Part shown: in pieces, positions 8,399 through 17,213 of the stretch
Numbering within the stretch: position 1 is the stretch's first letter
Layout: each line of letters opens with the position of its first letter
From: JANXSS01 sp043729515
GTDB taxonomy: Bacteria; Pseudomonadota; Gammaproteobacteria; Burkholderiales; Burkholderiaceae_D
NCBI GenBank assembly: GCA_043729515.1
Contig: JAYTLK010000259.1
Location: 4,518-68,517 of the forward strand
Direction of reading: 5' to 3'
Length of the DNA stretch: 64,000 bases
Notes under the pieces: model-generated
What the model was told of the DNA's origin: nothing
What the model saw: only the letters and a program-made list of their open reading frames with translations
The model's database searches: none
Program-made: the position numbers and the translations under genes

Positions 8399-10094
8399 TT
8401 GCTTGTCGCATGTTGACCCATTGAATACGCCGCTGCCGGTCTGGGATCATCAGCGCCAGCGCCGGGCGCAGCGCCTGGCGCAGGTAAGCGCGGTGCTGGG
8501 CAGCGATCTCGTGGGCCGGATCTTTCCGGCTGCGCGCATCGTCGACCTGCTGCATGCAGCCATCGCCTCCGGCGACCGGGTCTGCCTGGAAGGGAACAAT
8601 CAGAAGCAGGCGGATTTTTTGGCGCGCAGTCTGTGTGCACTTGACCCGGCACGGGTCAACCGACTTCACATGCTGCAATCGGTGCTGGCACTGCCGGAAC
8701 ATCTCGATCTGTTCGAGAAAGGCATCGCCGAGCGGCTCGATTTTTCTTTTTCGGGGCCGCAGTCGGGACGACTGGCGCGCCTTGCCTCCTCGGGCAAACT
8801 GTCGATCGGCGCCATCCACACGTATCTTGAATTGTTCGGCCGTTATTTCATTGACCTGACGCCCGGCGTGGCATTGGTCGCGGCGCAGGCGGCCGACCGG
8901 CACGGCAATCTCTACACCGGCCCCAACACCGAGGACACGCCGGCCATCGTCGAAGCCACCGCCTTCAAGAGCGGCATCGTGATCGCACAGGTCGATGAAA
9001 TCGTCGACACGCTGCCACGGGTCGACATTCCCGCCGACTGGGTCGATTACGTGGTGCAGGCGCCGACGCCACATTACATCGAGCCGCTGTTCACTCGGGA
9101 CCCGGCCCTGATTTCGGAGATCCAGATCCTGATGGCAATGATGGCCATCAAGGGCATCTACGCACCCTACGGCGTGCAGCGGCTGAACCACGGCATCGGC
9201 TTCGACACTGCCGCCATCGAGCTGATCCTGCCGACCTATGGCGCGGCACTCGGCCTGAAGGGCAAGATCGGCCGCCACTGGGCCTTGAATCCGCATCCGG
9301 CGCTGATTCCCGCCATCGAGGCCGGCTTCGTCGAATCGGTCCATTCGTTCGGCGCCGAACTCGGCATGGAAGACTACATCCGCGCCCGGCCCGACATCTT
9401 TTTCACCGGCCATGACGGCGCCATGCGCAGCAACCGCGCCATGTCGCAGGTCGCTGGCCTGTATGCCTGCGACATGTTCATCGGCTCGACGCTGCAGATC
9501 GATTTGCAGGGCAACTCGTCGACCGCGACCCTGGGCCGGATCTCCGGATTCGGTGGTGCGCCGAACATGGGTTCGGACGCGCGCGGCCGCCGTCACGCCA
9601 GCCCCGCATGGCTTGCCGCCGGACAGCAGGCGCAAGCGGGCGCCAGCGACGGCCGGATGCCGCGCGGGCGCAAGCTGGTGGTGCAAATGGTCGAAACCTT
9701 CCGTGAACACATGCAACCGGCATTCGTCGAACGGCTCGACGCCTGGGAACTGGCGGAACAGGCTGCCATGGCAATTCCGCCGGTGATGATCTACGGCGAC
9801 GATGTCACGCACATCCTCACCGAAGAAGGCATCGCGAACCTGCTCCTGTGCCGCACGCCTCAGGAACGGGAACAGGCGATCCGGGCAGTGGCGGGCTACA
9901 CGGCAGTCGGCCGCGGCCGCGATCGCGCCATCGTGGAGCAGCTGCGCGCCCGCGGCGTGGTGCGGCGCGCCGAGGACCTGGGCATCGACAAGCGCGACGC
10001 CACGCGTGATCTCCTGGCCGCGCGTAACATGAAAGATCTGGTACGTGCCTCGGGTGGCCTGTATCACCCGCCGGCGCAGTTTCGTCACTGGTAG
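8388..10094 (+). CDS. mdcA: Malonate decarboxylase alpha subunit (acetyl-ACP:malonate ACP transferase)
   Basis: The protein has up to 568 residues and is a coenzyme-A-transferase-like subunit. It exchanges the acetyl group on the MdcC carrier for malonate, forming malonyl-S-ACP and acetate. Family landmarks are GNNQKQADFLA near the N-terminus, LNHGIGFDTAAIELILPTYG and the STLQIDLQGNSSTATLGRISGFGGAP stretch (in pieces, residues 365-395). The start is uncertain: GTG 8388 overlaps the dctM-like gene by 11 bases, and TTG 8421 is another option; neither has a strong ribosome site. The gene opens the mdc block; a 135-base gap follows. Confidence 0.93.
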   Translation: MCRDCLSHVDPLNTPLPVWDHQRQRRAQRLAQVSAVLGSDLVGRIFPAARIVDLLHAAIASGDRVCLEGNNQKQADFLARSLCALDPARVNRLHMLQSVLALPEHLDLFEKGIAERLDFSFSGPQSGRLARLASSGKLSIGAIHTYLELFGRYFIDLTPGVALVAAQAADRHGNLYTGPNTEDTPAIVEATAFKSGIVIAQVDEIVDTLPRVDIPADWVDYVVQAPTPHYIEPLFTRDPALISEIQILMAMMAIKGIYAPYGVQRLNHGIGFDTAAIELILPTYGAALGLKGKIGRHWALNPHPALIPAIEAGFVESVHSFGAELGMEDYIRARPDIFFTGHDGAMRSNRAMSQVAGLYACDMFIGSTLQIDLQGNSSTATLGRISGFGGAPNMGSDARGRRHASPAWLAAGQQAQAGASDGRMPRGRKLVVQMVETFREHMQPAFVERLDAWELAEQAAMAIPPVMIYGDDVTHILTEEGIANLLLCRTPQEREQAIRAVAGYTAVGRGRDRAIVEQLRARGVVRRAEDLGIDKRDATRDLLAARNMKDLVRASGGLYHPPAQFRHW

Positions 10095-10229
10095 AAAAAG
10101 CGCATGCGGCAGCACGAGAAAGTGCAAACAATTCGCTGGCAGAAGCACGAGCAAGGCCGGGCCAGGCGCACGTCCGGCGCAAGGCTGGTGCAAGCCCGGT
10201 GCGAGCCATCAACGGCATGAAAGTCATCC

Positions 10230-10592
10230 ATGGAAAGCCTGCATTTTCGATTCGAGAACGGCATCACTGCATTGGCGCCGACGGCGCATCTGGTCGGTGT
10301 GGTCAGTTCCGGCAACCTTGAAGTGCTGATTGAATCCGCGCCCTTGAACGGCGCCTGCGAGATCGGCATCACGACGGCCGCCCGCGGCTTCGGCAGCACC
10401 TGGCAAGCGGTGATGAACGATTTTCACCAGCGCTGGCAGCTGCGCGACACACGCCTGTCGATCAACGACATGGGCGCGACACCGGCAGTCGTCAGTCTGC
10501 GGCTGGATCAAGCGGTGGAGGCCGCCGTCAGCGCCGTTCATGGCGGCGCCGGGTCGGGCGCGAACGCAAGCAGCGAGAGAGGCGGGCAGTGA
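10230..10592 (+). CDS. mdcC: Malonate decarboxylase acyl carrier protein (delta subunit)
   Basis: This small 120-residue carrier holds the 2'-(5''-triphosphoribosyl)-3'-dephospho-CoA group on a serine. The attachment site should be Ser27 in VVSSGNLEVL (SGDLE in most relatives). The C-terminal half has the usual MGATPAVVSLRLDQAVEAA helix region. It swings malonyl and acetyl thioesters between MdcA and the MdcD/E decarboxylase. Its stop overlaps the mdcD start. The 135 bases before it contain no gene I can support. Confidence 0.93.
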   Translation: MESLHFRFENGITALAPTAHLVGVVSSGNLEVLIESAPLNGACEIGITTAARGFGSTWQAVMNDFHQRWQLRDTRLSINDMGATPAVVSLRLDQAVEAAVSAVHGGAGSGANASSERGGQ

Positions 10593-11521
10593 GCGCTGCA
10601 ACCGGTACCCGCCTCCTGGCCCCGCACAGCTACCGCGAAGCCAATGCCCGCGAACGTCTGGCATGCCTGCTCGACCAGGACTCGCTCGACGAATGGCTGC
10701 CGCCTTCCGCCCGCGTCACCAGCCCGCATCTGGCCCAGCTCGATGCACCGGTCGCCTTCGACGACGGCGTCGTGATCGGCCGGGCAACCCTCGCCGGCCG
10801 GCCGATCTTCGTGGCCGCGCAGGAAGGCGGTTTCATGGGCGGTGCGGTAGGCGAGGTACATGGCGCCAAGCTGGTCGGGATGTTGCAGCGTGCAATCGAC
10901 GAGCGACCGCAGGCGGTGCTGTTGCTGCTGGAGACTGGCGGCGTGCGGCTGCATGAAGCCAATGCCGGCCTGATTGCGGTCTCCGAAGTCATGCGTGCGG
11001 TGCTGGCGGTGCGGGCTGCAGAGATTCCGGTGATCGTGCTGATCGGTGGCGCCAACGGCTGCTTCGGCGGCATGGGCATCGTGGCGCGCTGCGCCAATGC
11101 GATCGTGATGTCGGAAGAGGGCCGGCTGGCAATGAGCGGGCCGGAGGTAATCGAAACCGCCAATGGCGTCGAGGAATTTGATTCACGCGATCGCGCGCTG
11201 GTCTGGCGCACCACCGGCGGCAAGCACCGTTACCTGCTTGGCGATTGCCAGACGATCGTGCCGGATACGATCGGCGCGTTTCGCGACGCTGCCGTGGCTG
11301 CCATCGACGCCTGCGCGCGTCAGCCGATCGGGTTGACCCTGGCAGGACTCGACGCCGAGCAAAGCCTGCTGCGCGAGCGTCTGGTGCGCTTCGGCGACTG
11401 CGGTGACGCGAGCGCGATCTGGGCCGCGCTTGGCATCGTCGACCCGGGTCGGCTGCCGTTGCTGGAGGCCGATGAATTTCTGGCGGCGGTCGCTGCCAAC
11501 CGACTTGGAGCACAGGCATGA
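10589..11521 (+). CDS. mdcD: Malonate decarboxylase beta subunit
   Basis: The 310-residue carboxyltransferase-fold subunit starts at a GTG that overlaps the mdcC stop. Visible landmarks are SYREANARERLACLLD at the start, AAQEGGFMGGAVGEVHGAKL, ETGGVRLHEANAGL and IGGANGCFGGMGI, the oxyanion-hole glycines of the crotonase-like fold. With MdcE it decarboxylates malonyl-S-ACP to acetyl-S-ACP and CO2, without biotin. Position and 4-base overlaps with both neighbours indicate translational coupling. Confidence 0.94.
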   Translation: MSAATGTRLLAPHSYREANARERLACLLDQDSLDEWLPPSARVTSPHLAQLDAPVAFDDGVVIGRATLAGRPIFVAAQEGGFMGGAVGEVHGAKLVGMLQRAIDERPQAVLLLLETGGVRLHEANAGLIAVSEVMRAVLAVRAAEIPVIVLIGGANGCFGGMGIVARCANAIVMSEEGRLAMSGPEVIETANGVEEFDSRDRALVWRTTGGKHRYLLGDCQTIVPDTIGAFRDAAVAAIDACARQPIGLTLAGLDAEQSLLRERLVRFGDCGDASAIWAALGIVDPGRLPLLEADEFLAAVAANRLGAQA

Positions 11522-12258
11522 GCGCGCACTGGACAACGGTTGCGCAACGTCTTTTTCCGGAGGGGCATGCGATCTCCGAGCAGGCGAATTTTTTGTCCGG
11601 CACCGCGCAGGTCGGAGGTGAAACCGTGGCCGTCATCGGCACCAGCGAGCATGTGCCGATCGGCGTCGAAATCGCGCTGGCACAGGCGCAGGCGGTGCTG
11701 GAAACCGTGCGCTGCCACCCCAGCCGCCCGATCCTGATCCTGGTCGATACCCAGGGCCAGCGCTTGCGGCATCGCGATGAAATGCTGGGCATCAACAGCT
11801 ACATGGCGCATCTCGGCAAATGCATCGAACTGGCCCGCCGGCAAGGGCATGCTGTGCTCGGACTGGTGTATGACCAGGCGCTCTCGGGCGGCTTCATCAC
11901 CAGCGGGCTGATGGCGGACGCCTGCTATGCCTTGCCGGATGCGACGATTCGCGTCATGGGCCTGCCAGCCATGGCCCGCATCACCAAGGTACCGGAAGAG
12001 CGCCTGATGGCGCTGGCTGTCGACAATCCGGTTTTCGCACCCGGCCCGGAAAACTACCTGCGCATGGGTGGCATCGAGGCAATCTGGCAGGGCGACCTGG
12101 CGCCGCAACTGGCCGATGCTTTGGTGCTCGCCAAGGCGCAGGCGACGGCTGGACAGGCACGCGACCGGCGCAGCGTCACAGGTTTCGCCCGCGGCGGGCG
12201 CAAGCTGGCGCAGCCGGTGATCGATGCAGTGCGCGGCGGGCATGCCGTCTCGTCATGA
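11518..12258 (+). CDS. mdcE: Malonate decarboxylase gamma subunit
   Basis: The 246-residue partner of MdcD supplies the second crotonase-fold half of the decarboxylase. The motif LVYDQALSGGFITSGLMADACYAL (in pieces near residue 120-140) carries the glycines of the active site, and AMARITKVPEERL follows. The C-terminus RSVTGFARGGRKLAQPVIDAV is typical. It overlaps mdcD by 4 bases and mdcG by 17 bases. Confidence 0.93.
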   Translation: MSAHWTTVAQRLFPEGHAISEQANFLSGTAQVGGETVAVIGTSEHVPIGVEIALAQAQAVLETVRCHPSRPILILVDTQGQRLRHRDEMLGINSYMAHLGKCIELARRQGHAVLGLVYDQALSGGFITSGLMADACYALPDATIRVMGLPAMARITKVPEERLMALAVDNPVFAPGPENYLRMGGIEAIWQGDLAPQLADALVLAKAQATAGQARDRRSVTGFARGGRKLAQPVIDAVRGGHAVSS

Positions 12259-13015
12259 TCTGGCCTGGCTGACGCCGTCCGGTTGGGACGACGTGCAGCA
12301 GGCCAGCGCAGCCCGGCCGACGGCAGTGCGCGACGCCGTGGCCCGCTGGCGTGCCGCCGACTGGCCGCTGGTCGTGCGGCGAGCCGAACCCGAGCAGCCA
12401 CCTGGCCTGCTGGCGGTCGGCCTGCCGCTGCCGCCGGATGATCTGGGAGACAAGGTGCGCATCGGCGCACTGGTCGCGCAGAACGCCGTCCGGCGGCATG
12501 CCTCGCCGCTGACTTTCAATGAAGTCGCCGGCGTGATGCCGCCGCAGTGGCGCACGGCATCCCTGGCGCTGCAGCTCGCCTGGCCGGAGTTCCTGACGCC
12601 GCTGCGCGTGTATGGCTCGCTTGCCTGGCAGGCGCTTACCGGCATGCCGTTTTTACGTGACGGCTCGGACATTGATCTCCTGTTCACTCCATGCAACCGG
12701 CGTGAGATGGAGCAGGGCACCGAGCTGCTCGATGCGCACGGCGTCTGCCTGCCCCTCGATGGCGAAATCCTGTTTCCGGGCGATGTTGCAGTGGCCTGGC
12801 GCGAATGGCGTGCTGCGATGCTCACAGGTGGCGCTGGCGCCGTGCTGGCAAAACGCGCCGACCGGGTGCAACTGGTCTCGTGCCAGGCCCTCCTGTTGCT
12901 GCTTGCCCTGCCATCGGGTGCAGTCGTGCCCGGCATGCCTGCCGCAGGCTTGCCAGGCGCAAGCCCGGATGCCGACGGCGGCGCGCTGCCAGCGCCAGCG
13001 ATGAACACGCCATGA
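12242..13015 (+). CDS. mdcG: Phosphoribosyl-dephospho-CoA transferase (holo-MdcC synthase)
   Basis: The 257-residue protein starts at ATG 12242 (MPSRHDLAWL), inside the last codons of mdcE. It transfers the phosphoribosyl-dephospho-CoA group to the MdcC serine. The nucleotidyltransferase core is visible as RVYGSLAWQ followed by RDGSDIDLLF, with the metal-binding aspartates at D143 and D145. QRT-type RIGALV and RHASPLTF segments precede it. The Ala/Pro-rich tail of about 25 residues is not conserved in the family as I know it. Confidence 0.92.
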   Translation: MPSRHDLAWLTPSGWDDVQQASAARPTAVRDAVARWRAADWPLVVRRAEPEQPPGLLAVGLPLPPDDLGDKVRIGALVAQNAVRRHASPLTFNEVAGVMPPQWRTASLALQLAWPEFLTPLRVYGSLAWQALTGMPFLRDGSDIDLLFTPCNRREMEQGTELLDAHGVCLPLDGEILFPGDVAVAWREWRAAMLTGGAGAVLAKRADRVQLVSCQALLLLLALPSGAVVPGMPAAGLPGASPDADGGALPAPAMNTP

Positions 13016-13902
13016 TCAATGCCCTGCAAGCGGACATGTCCCCCTCCACGATCGCGCGCCGTGCAGTGCATGCGCTGTATGCCGAGCTGATGCTCTACCC
13101 GAAGCCCGGCCTGGTATCGACGGTGGACTGCGGCAGCCATGACGACATGGATGCGGGTCTGTTCATGCACAGTCTTTTCAGCCTGCGCGGATATTTCAAG
13201 GCCACCGCCGCAGCCGGCGCGCGGCGGGCCGATTTTGCCATCCTGAATGCGCTTGGCCGGGATGCGGAACGCCGCATGCTCGATGCCACTGGCGGCGTCA
13301 ACACACATCGTGGCGCAATTTTTTGCCTGGGTCTGCTCAGCGCTGCCTGTGGCCGGGCGAGCGTCAGTACCGGCTCTGAACCCTTGACGCCCGCGCGCCT
13401 GCGATCGACCCTGATGCGCCAGTGGGGCCAGCAACTCGCCGTGCATTGCGATGACCGCCTGCCCGATGCGCATGGTACTGGCGTCGCTCTTTCACATGGC
13501 CACGGCGGCGCGCGCGCGCAAGCCGCGCGCGGCATGCCGGCCGTGTTCGAACTCGCGTTGCCGGCGCTGCGGGCGGCGCTGCATGCCGGCCGCGATTGGG
13601 AATGCGCCCGGATCGATGCTTTTTTTCACCTGATGGCGCAGCTCGACGATTCCAATGTCCTGCATCGTGGCGGCGCCGCTGGCGCCAGCCTCGTGCAACG
13701 GTGCGGCGAGCGCTTCATTGCAGCCGGTGGCACGGCAAACCGCAACTGGCGTACCGAGGCGCTTGCAGCACACCGGCTGCTGGTCACGCACCGCTTGTCC
13801 CCGGGTGGTGCTGCCGATCTGCTGGCCGCGGCGTGCTTCGTGCACCTGTCCACACACGATGACACCGATGTGATGGTCGGCCTGCAGGCAATGCCGGCCT
13901 GA
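13012..13902 (+). CDS. mdcB: Triphosphoribosyl-dephospho-CoA synthase
   Basis: The 296-residue enzyme makes the prosthetic-group precursor from dephospho-CoA and ATP. The start at ATG 13012 overlaps the mdcG stop by 4 bases. Landmarks of the CitG/MdcB family are ELMLYPKPGLVS, DCGSHDDMDAGLFMHSLFSL, GVNTHRGAIFCLGLL and DSNVLHRGG. In many operons mdcB sits second, between mdcA and mdcC; here it comes after mdcG. Confidence 0.93.
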   Translation: MINALQADMSPSTIARRAVHALYAELMLYPKPGLVSTVDCGSHDDMDAGLFMHSLFSLRGYFKATAAAGARRADFAILNALGRDAERRMLDATGGVNTHRGAIFCLGLLSAACGRASVSTGSEPLTPARLRSTLMRQWGQQLAVHCDDRLPDAHGTGVALSHGHGGARAQAARGMPAVFELALPALRAALHAGRDWECARIDAFFHLMAQLDDSNVLHRGGAAGASLVQRCGERFIAAGGTANRNWRTEALAAHRLLVTHRLSPGGAADLLAAACFVHLSTHDDTDVMVGLQAMPA

Positions 13903-14834
13903 TGGAACGGGTGCGTCTCGCCATCCTCTGTTCCGGCCAGGGCGCGCAGCACCACGGCATGTTCGATCTGGCGCGTACCGATTCGGCGGCAGCCCGCATG
14001 CTCGAAACCTGGCAAGTTCCGGCGTCATTTGCGCCAGCCGACGACCTGTTCGCCAACCGCGCTGCGCAGCCGCTGCTGGTGAAATGCGCCTGCGCCACCT
14101 GGGAAGCGGTCCGGCATCATTTGCCGCCACCGGTGGCAGTCGCGGGCTACAGCGTCGGTGAAGTTACGGCGCTGGCGGTGGCGGGCGTGATCGATGCGGC
14201 CCAGGCAGTTGCGCTGGCGCAGACGCGCGCCGCACTGATGGACGACTGTGTTGACCCGACCCAGCCACAAGGTTTGCTCGCCATCGGCGGCCTCGCGCTG
14301 CAGGCAACCGAGCAGTTGCTGGTTGACATGGGTGCAACGGGAATCGGTATCGCGATCGTCAACGGTGCCGATCAATGCATTGTCGGTGGTCTTTGGCAAG
14401 ACGGAAACAGCGGGCCGGGCTTGAATGCCTTGGCAGCCAGGCTCGATGGCATCGGCATCCAGGTCAACCGACTGTCGGTGACCATCGCATCGCACACCGC
14501 CTGGATGCGCAAGGCAGTCGCGCCATTGCATGACGTCGTCGCGCGGTTCGCGCCGCATGCGCCGCAAACCCGACTCCTGGCCGGGATCAGCGGCGCTGCT
14601 TCGTCAGAGGGTGCTGTGGCCCTGGCAGCATTGGTTGGACAGACCGATCAGACGGTCCGGTGGGACGCATGCATGGACAGCCTGGCCGAAGCTGGGGTGA
14701 CCAAGGCCTTGGAGTTGGGCCCCGGAAGCGCGCTGAGTCGAATGCTTGCCGTCCGTCATCCGCAGATCGCCTGCCGCTCGGTGTCGGATTTCCGCAGCGT
14801 CGCCGGGATTGCCGCCTGGGCCGGACGCCAGTAG
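13902..14834 (+). CDS. mdcH: Malonyl-CoA:ACP transacylase of the malonate decarboxylase
   Basis: The 310-residue protein has an FabD-like fold. It contains CSGQGAQHHGMFDL at the N-terminus, the nucleophile elbow GYSVGEVTALA and the C-terminal ELGPGSALSRML. It primes the carrier MdcC by transferring malonyl from malonyl-CoA. The ATG shares a base with the mdcB stop (TGATG). It closes the operon; a convergent lipoprotein gene starts 40 bases further on. No obvious U-tract terminator is visible in that short gap. Confidence 0.93.
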   Translation: MERVRLAILCSGQGAQHHGMFDLARTDSAAARMLETWQVPASFAPADDLFANRAAQPLLVKCACATWEAVRHHLPPPVAVAGYSVGEVTALAVAGVIDAAQAVALAQTRAALMDDCVDPTQPQGLLAIGGLALQATEQLLVDMGATGIGIAIVNGADQCIVGGLWQDGNSGPGLNALAARLDGIGIQVNRLSVTIASHTAWMRKAVAPLHDVVARFAPHAPQTRLLAGISGAASSEGAVALAALVGQTDQTVRWDACMDSLAEAGVTKALELGPGSALSRMLAVRHPQIACRSVSDFRSVAGIAAWAGRQ

Positions 14835-14874
14835 GCGCGCAGCGACCGTTCGACCATTACCCGCCAATCCCTGG

Positions 14875-15456
14875 TCAGCGTGGCGGCGGCGGCGGCGGTA
14901 AGCCCGGAGGCGGTGGCGGTGGCCTGGTGCCTGTTGAATTCAGTGGCGGGGGATAGCCACTGCCTTCGGTCATCATCCTGCCGGACACCGGCACCCGGTG
15001 ACCCTTGGCATACATGCACTGGGTGTAGCCGACATCATAGCGACGCTGTGCACCATAGGCAGATTGACTGGCCGTGCCAGTGCCAGCGGCACCGCCCAGC
15101 AGCAGACCGGTGCCGGCGCCCACCGCCGCGCCACGACCGCCATTGATGGCCGCACCCGCTGCGGCCCCGAGCAGGGTGCCGACCGCCGCACTGCGCACGC
15201 CACTGTCGACTGCGGCGTTTTCCGCAGAGATGCCGGCCTGCTGCCCGGCGAAGAGGCGACAGTCGTTGTCATCGTAGCGGAACTGGTCGAAGCTCTTGCC
15301 GGTGCCAGGCAATACCATCACGCTTGGGCCACTCGGTGGCAGTGTGGTACAGGCACCGAGCAGTACGACGGCGATCAGTGCGCCTGTTGCCCCGGTCAGA
15401 CGCGGTGCGCTGATGCGACTTGGCTTTTGCGATGCCGCAAAAATCGTTTCTCTCAT
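14875..15456 (-). CDS. Glycine-zipper lipoprotein with proline-rich tail
   Basis: The 193-residue protein starts with a leader and lipobox LLGAC (Cys36), so it should be a lipid-anchored envelope protein. The middle (around residues 90-130) is a glycine zipper with GAAAGAAINGG and GAGTGLLLGGAAG, as in YMGG/OmpA-like proteins that insert in or line membranes. The last 20 residues are almost entirely proline with some glycine. Function is unknown. It converges on mdcH and is separated by 57 bases from the next minus-strand gene, which is also an envelope protein. Confidence 0.75.
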   Translation of the reverse strand: MRETIFAASQKPSRISAPRLTGATGALIAVVLLGACTTLPPSGPSVMVLPGTGKSFDQFRYDDNDCRLFAGQQAGISAENAAVDSGVRSAAVGTLLGAAAGAAINGGRGAAVGAGTGLLLGGAAGTGTASQSAYGAQRRYDVGYTQCMYAKGHRVPVSGRMMTEGSGYPPPLNSTGTRPPPPPPGLPPPPPPR

Positions 15457-15513
15457 GTCGTCGTACTTTCTAAAAATAATTTCAAGAAGACATGCCGGAC
15501 CATGGCAGCAGGC

Positions 15514-15981
15514 TCAACGCGTTGACGGCTGTGCTGGTACGCGCTGCCAGTTTTCAGCGCACTGCTTTACATAGGGATAATAGCCATCCGGGTTATGGCA
15601 GTAATACCAGTTGCCGTCCGACGCCGGACCGTTCATCGCGGCGCTGCCTTGTTCGACATAGACAGGCGCCGGCGCCGGGGCTGTCACGATTGTCGTGCTC
15701 TGGCCGTAGGCACCGTACGGTCCGTAAGCGCCGTAGCCACCGTAACCACTGTAACCACCATACGGAGCATAACCGCCATAAGAACCGTAGCCGTAGCCCG
15801 GAAACCCATAGTAGGGATACCCGAAGCCCAGAACCGGGCCACCGATGAAGACACCGACACGACTACCGTGATGTCCACCATGGTGACCGACTGCACCGTG
15901 ATAGGCGAACGCACTGCCGCTCGTCATGGCCGCCGCCAGCAGCAACACTGCGGCACCAGAAAACTTGAATGATTTCATCAT
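15514..15981 (-). CDS. Small exported Gly/Tyr-rich protein
   Basis: The 155-residue protein starts MMKSFKFSG with a clear Sec leader ending at SAFA. A strong AGGAGG lies 3 bases before the ATG at 15981 and 6 bases before the ATG at 15978, so the second ATG is the likelier one. A His-rich segment (HGAVGHHGGHHG) is followed by repeated YGG/YGS units over about 60 residues, then a conserved-looking end containing WYYCHNPDGYYPYVKQC, a motif seen in many small proteobacterial envelope proteins. Function is unknown; a surface or metal-linked role is only a guess. Confidence 0.7.
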   Translation of the reverse strand: MMKSFKFSGAAVLLLAAAMTSGSAFAYHGAVGHHGGHHGSRVGVFIGGPVLGFGYPYYGFPGYGYGSYGGYAPYGGYSGYGGYGAYGPYGAYGQSTTIVTAPAPAPVYVEQGSAAMNGPASDGNWYYCHNPDGYYPYVKQCAENWQRVPAQPSTR

Positions 15982-16209
15982 GATCCTCCTGATTCCGGCC
16001 AATGCCGCCGGCACTTTATTAGTGTAGCGAACCAAACAACTCCTCGCAGGAATTCTTACCATTGGTTTCGAATCGGCATTCGATGACCTGCCATGAATCG
16101 GACCTTGTTGGCCCGATGGTACGCCAGCAGTCATTTGCAGACCGGCGATGGTTTTTCCAGGTGAAAGATGATTTTGCGGCGGTAGAATAGCGCCTTTTTC
16201 CAGGCAAAT

Positions 16210-17133
16210 ATGTGGTTCAAAAATCTCCAGCTCTACCGTCTACCCGCGCCATGGAGCATCTCGCGCGAACAACTCGAAGCCGCGCTGACGCCGCAGGCAA
16301 TGACGGACACTTCCGGCGCCGATCTGCAGAATCAGGGTTGGTCCTCGCCACGCCGCAACGGCATGCTGGTGCATGCGGTCAATCGCCAGTTTCTGCTGAC
16401 GCTATCAACTGAAAAGAAATTGTTGCCAGCCAGCGTGGTGAACCAGGTCAGCAAGGCACGCGCAGCGGAAATTGAAGAGCATCAAGGTTTTGCGCCCGGC
16501 CGCAAGCAAATGAAGGAAATCAAGGAACAGGTGACGGACGAGCTGTTGCCACGCGCCTTCAGCATCCGGCGTGATACCGCGGTCTGGATCGATCCGGTCA
16601 ATGGCTGGCTGGTGGTCGATGCCGGCACGGCTGCCAAGGCAGATGAAGTCATCCGCCTGCTGATCAAATCGGTCGAGCGCCTGCCGTTACGCGCGCTGCA
16701 GGTCAGGCAATCACCCGTGGCCGCCATGACCGGATGGCTGCTTGCCGACGAAGCACCGGCCGGCTTCACCGTCGACCAGGACACCGAGCTGCGTTCGACC
16801 GCCGAATCGAAGGCAACTGTGCGCTACGTGCGCCATGCACTCGAGCCGCAAGACGTGCGGCGCCACATCGAGAACGGCAAGCAATGCACCCGCCTGGCCA
16901 TGACCTGGTCGGACCGAGTCTCCTTCGTGCTCACCGAAAACCTCACCATCAAGCGCATCGCAGCGCTCGATGTCCTCAAGGAAAGCGGATCGGCCGGTGG
17001 CCATGGCACTGCCACCAATGACGACGAGCGCTTCGACACCGATTTCGTGCTGATGACGGGGGAGCTTCATCGCCTGCTGGCGGCACTGGTCGAGACGCTG
17101 GGTGGAGAGGTGCCGGAACAGGTTGCGGCCTGA
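16210..17133 (+). CDS. rdgC: Recombination-associated protein RdgC
   Basis: The 307-residue protein begins MWFKNLQLYRLPAPW, a strongly conserved RdgC start. The family forms a DNA-encircling ring that limits RecA loading at replication forks. The conserved blocks LPRAFSIRRDTAVWID and WSDRVSFVLTENLTIKRIAALDVL are present. Length equals the usual RdgC size. It is transcribed away from the Gly/Tyr-rich protein gene; the 228-base divergent space holds no other gene. A plausible -10 (TAGAAT) lies about 25 bases before the ATG. Confidence 0.94.
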   Translation: MWFKNLQLYRLPAPWSISREQLEAALTPQAMTDTSGADLQNQGWSSPRRNGMLVHAVNRQFLLTLSTEKKLLPASVVNQVSKARAAEIEEHQGFAPGRKQMKEIKEQVTDELLPRAFSIRRDTAVWIDPVNGWLVVDAGTAAKADEVIRLLIKSVERLPLRALQVRQSPVAAMTGWLLADEAPAGFTVDQDTELRSTAESKATVRYVRHALEPQDVRRHIENGKQCTRLAMTWSDRVSFVLTENLTIKRIAALDVLKESGSAGGHGTATNDDERFDTDFVLMTGELHRLLAALVETLGGEVPEQVAA

Positions 17134-17213
17134 CGGGTCGGGCCGTGGCGCCGTATCGACAGGGGCAGGGTACACTCGTGGCTTCACCGATACCGGGCCG
17201 GCCTTCTTCTCCA

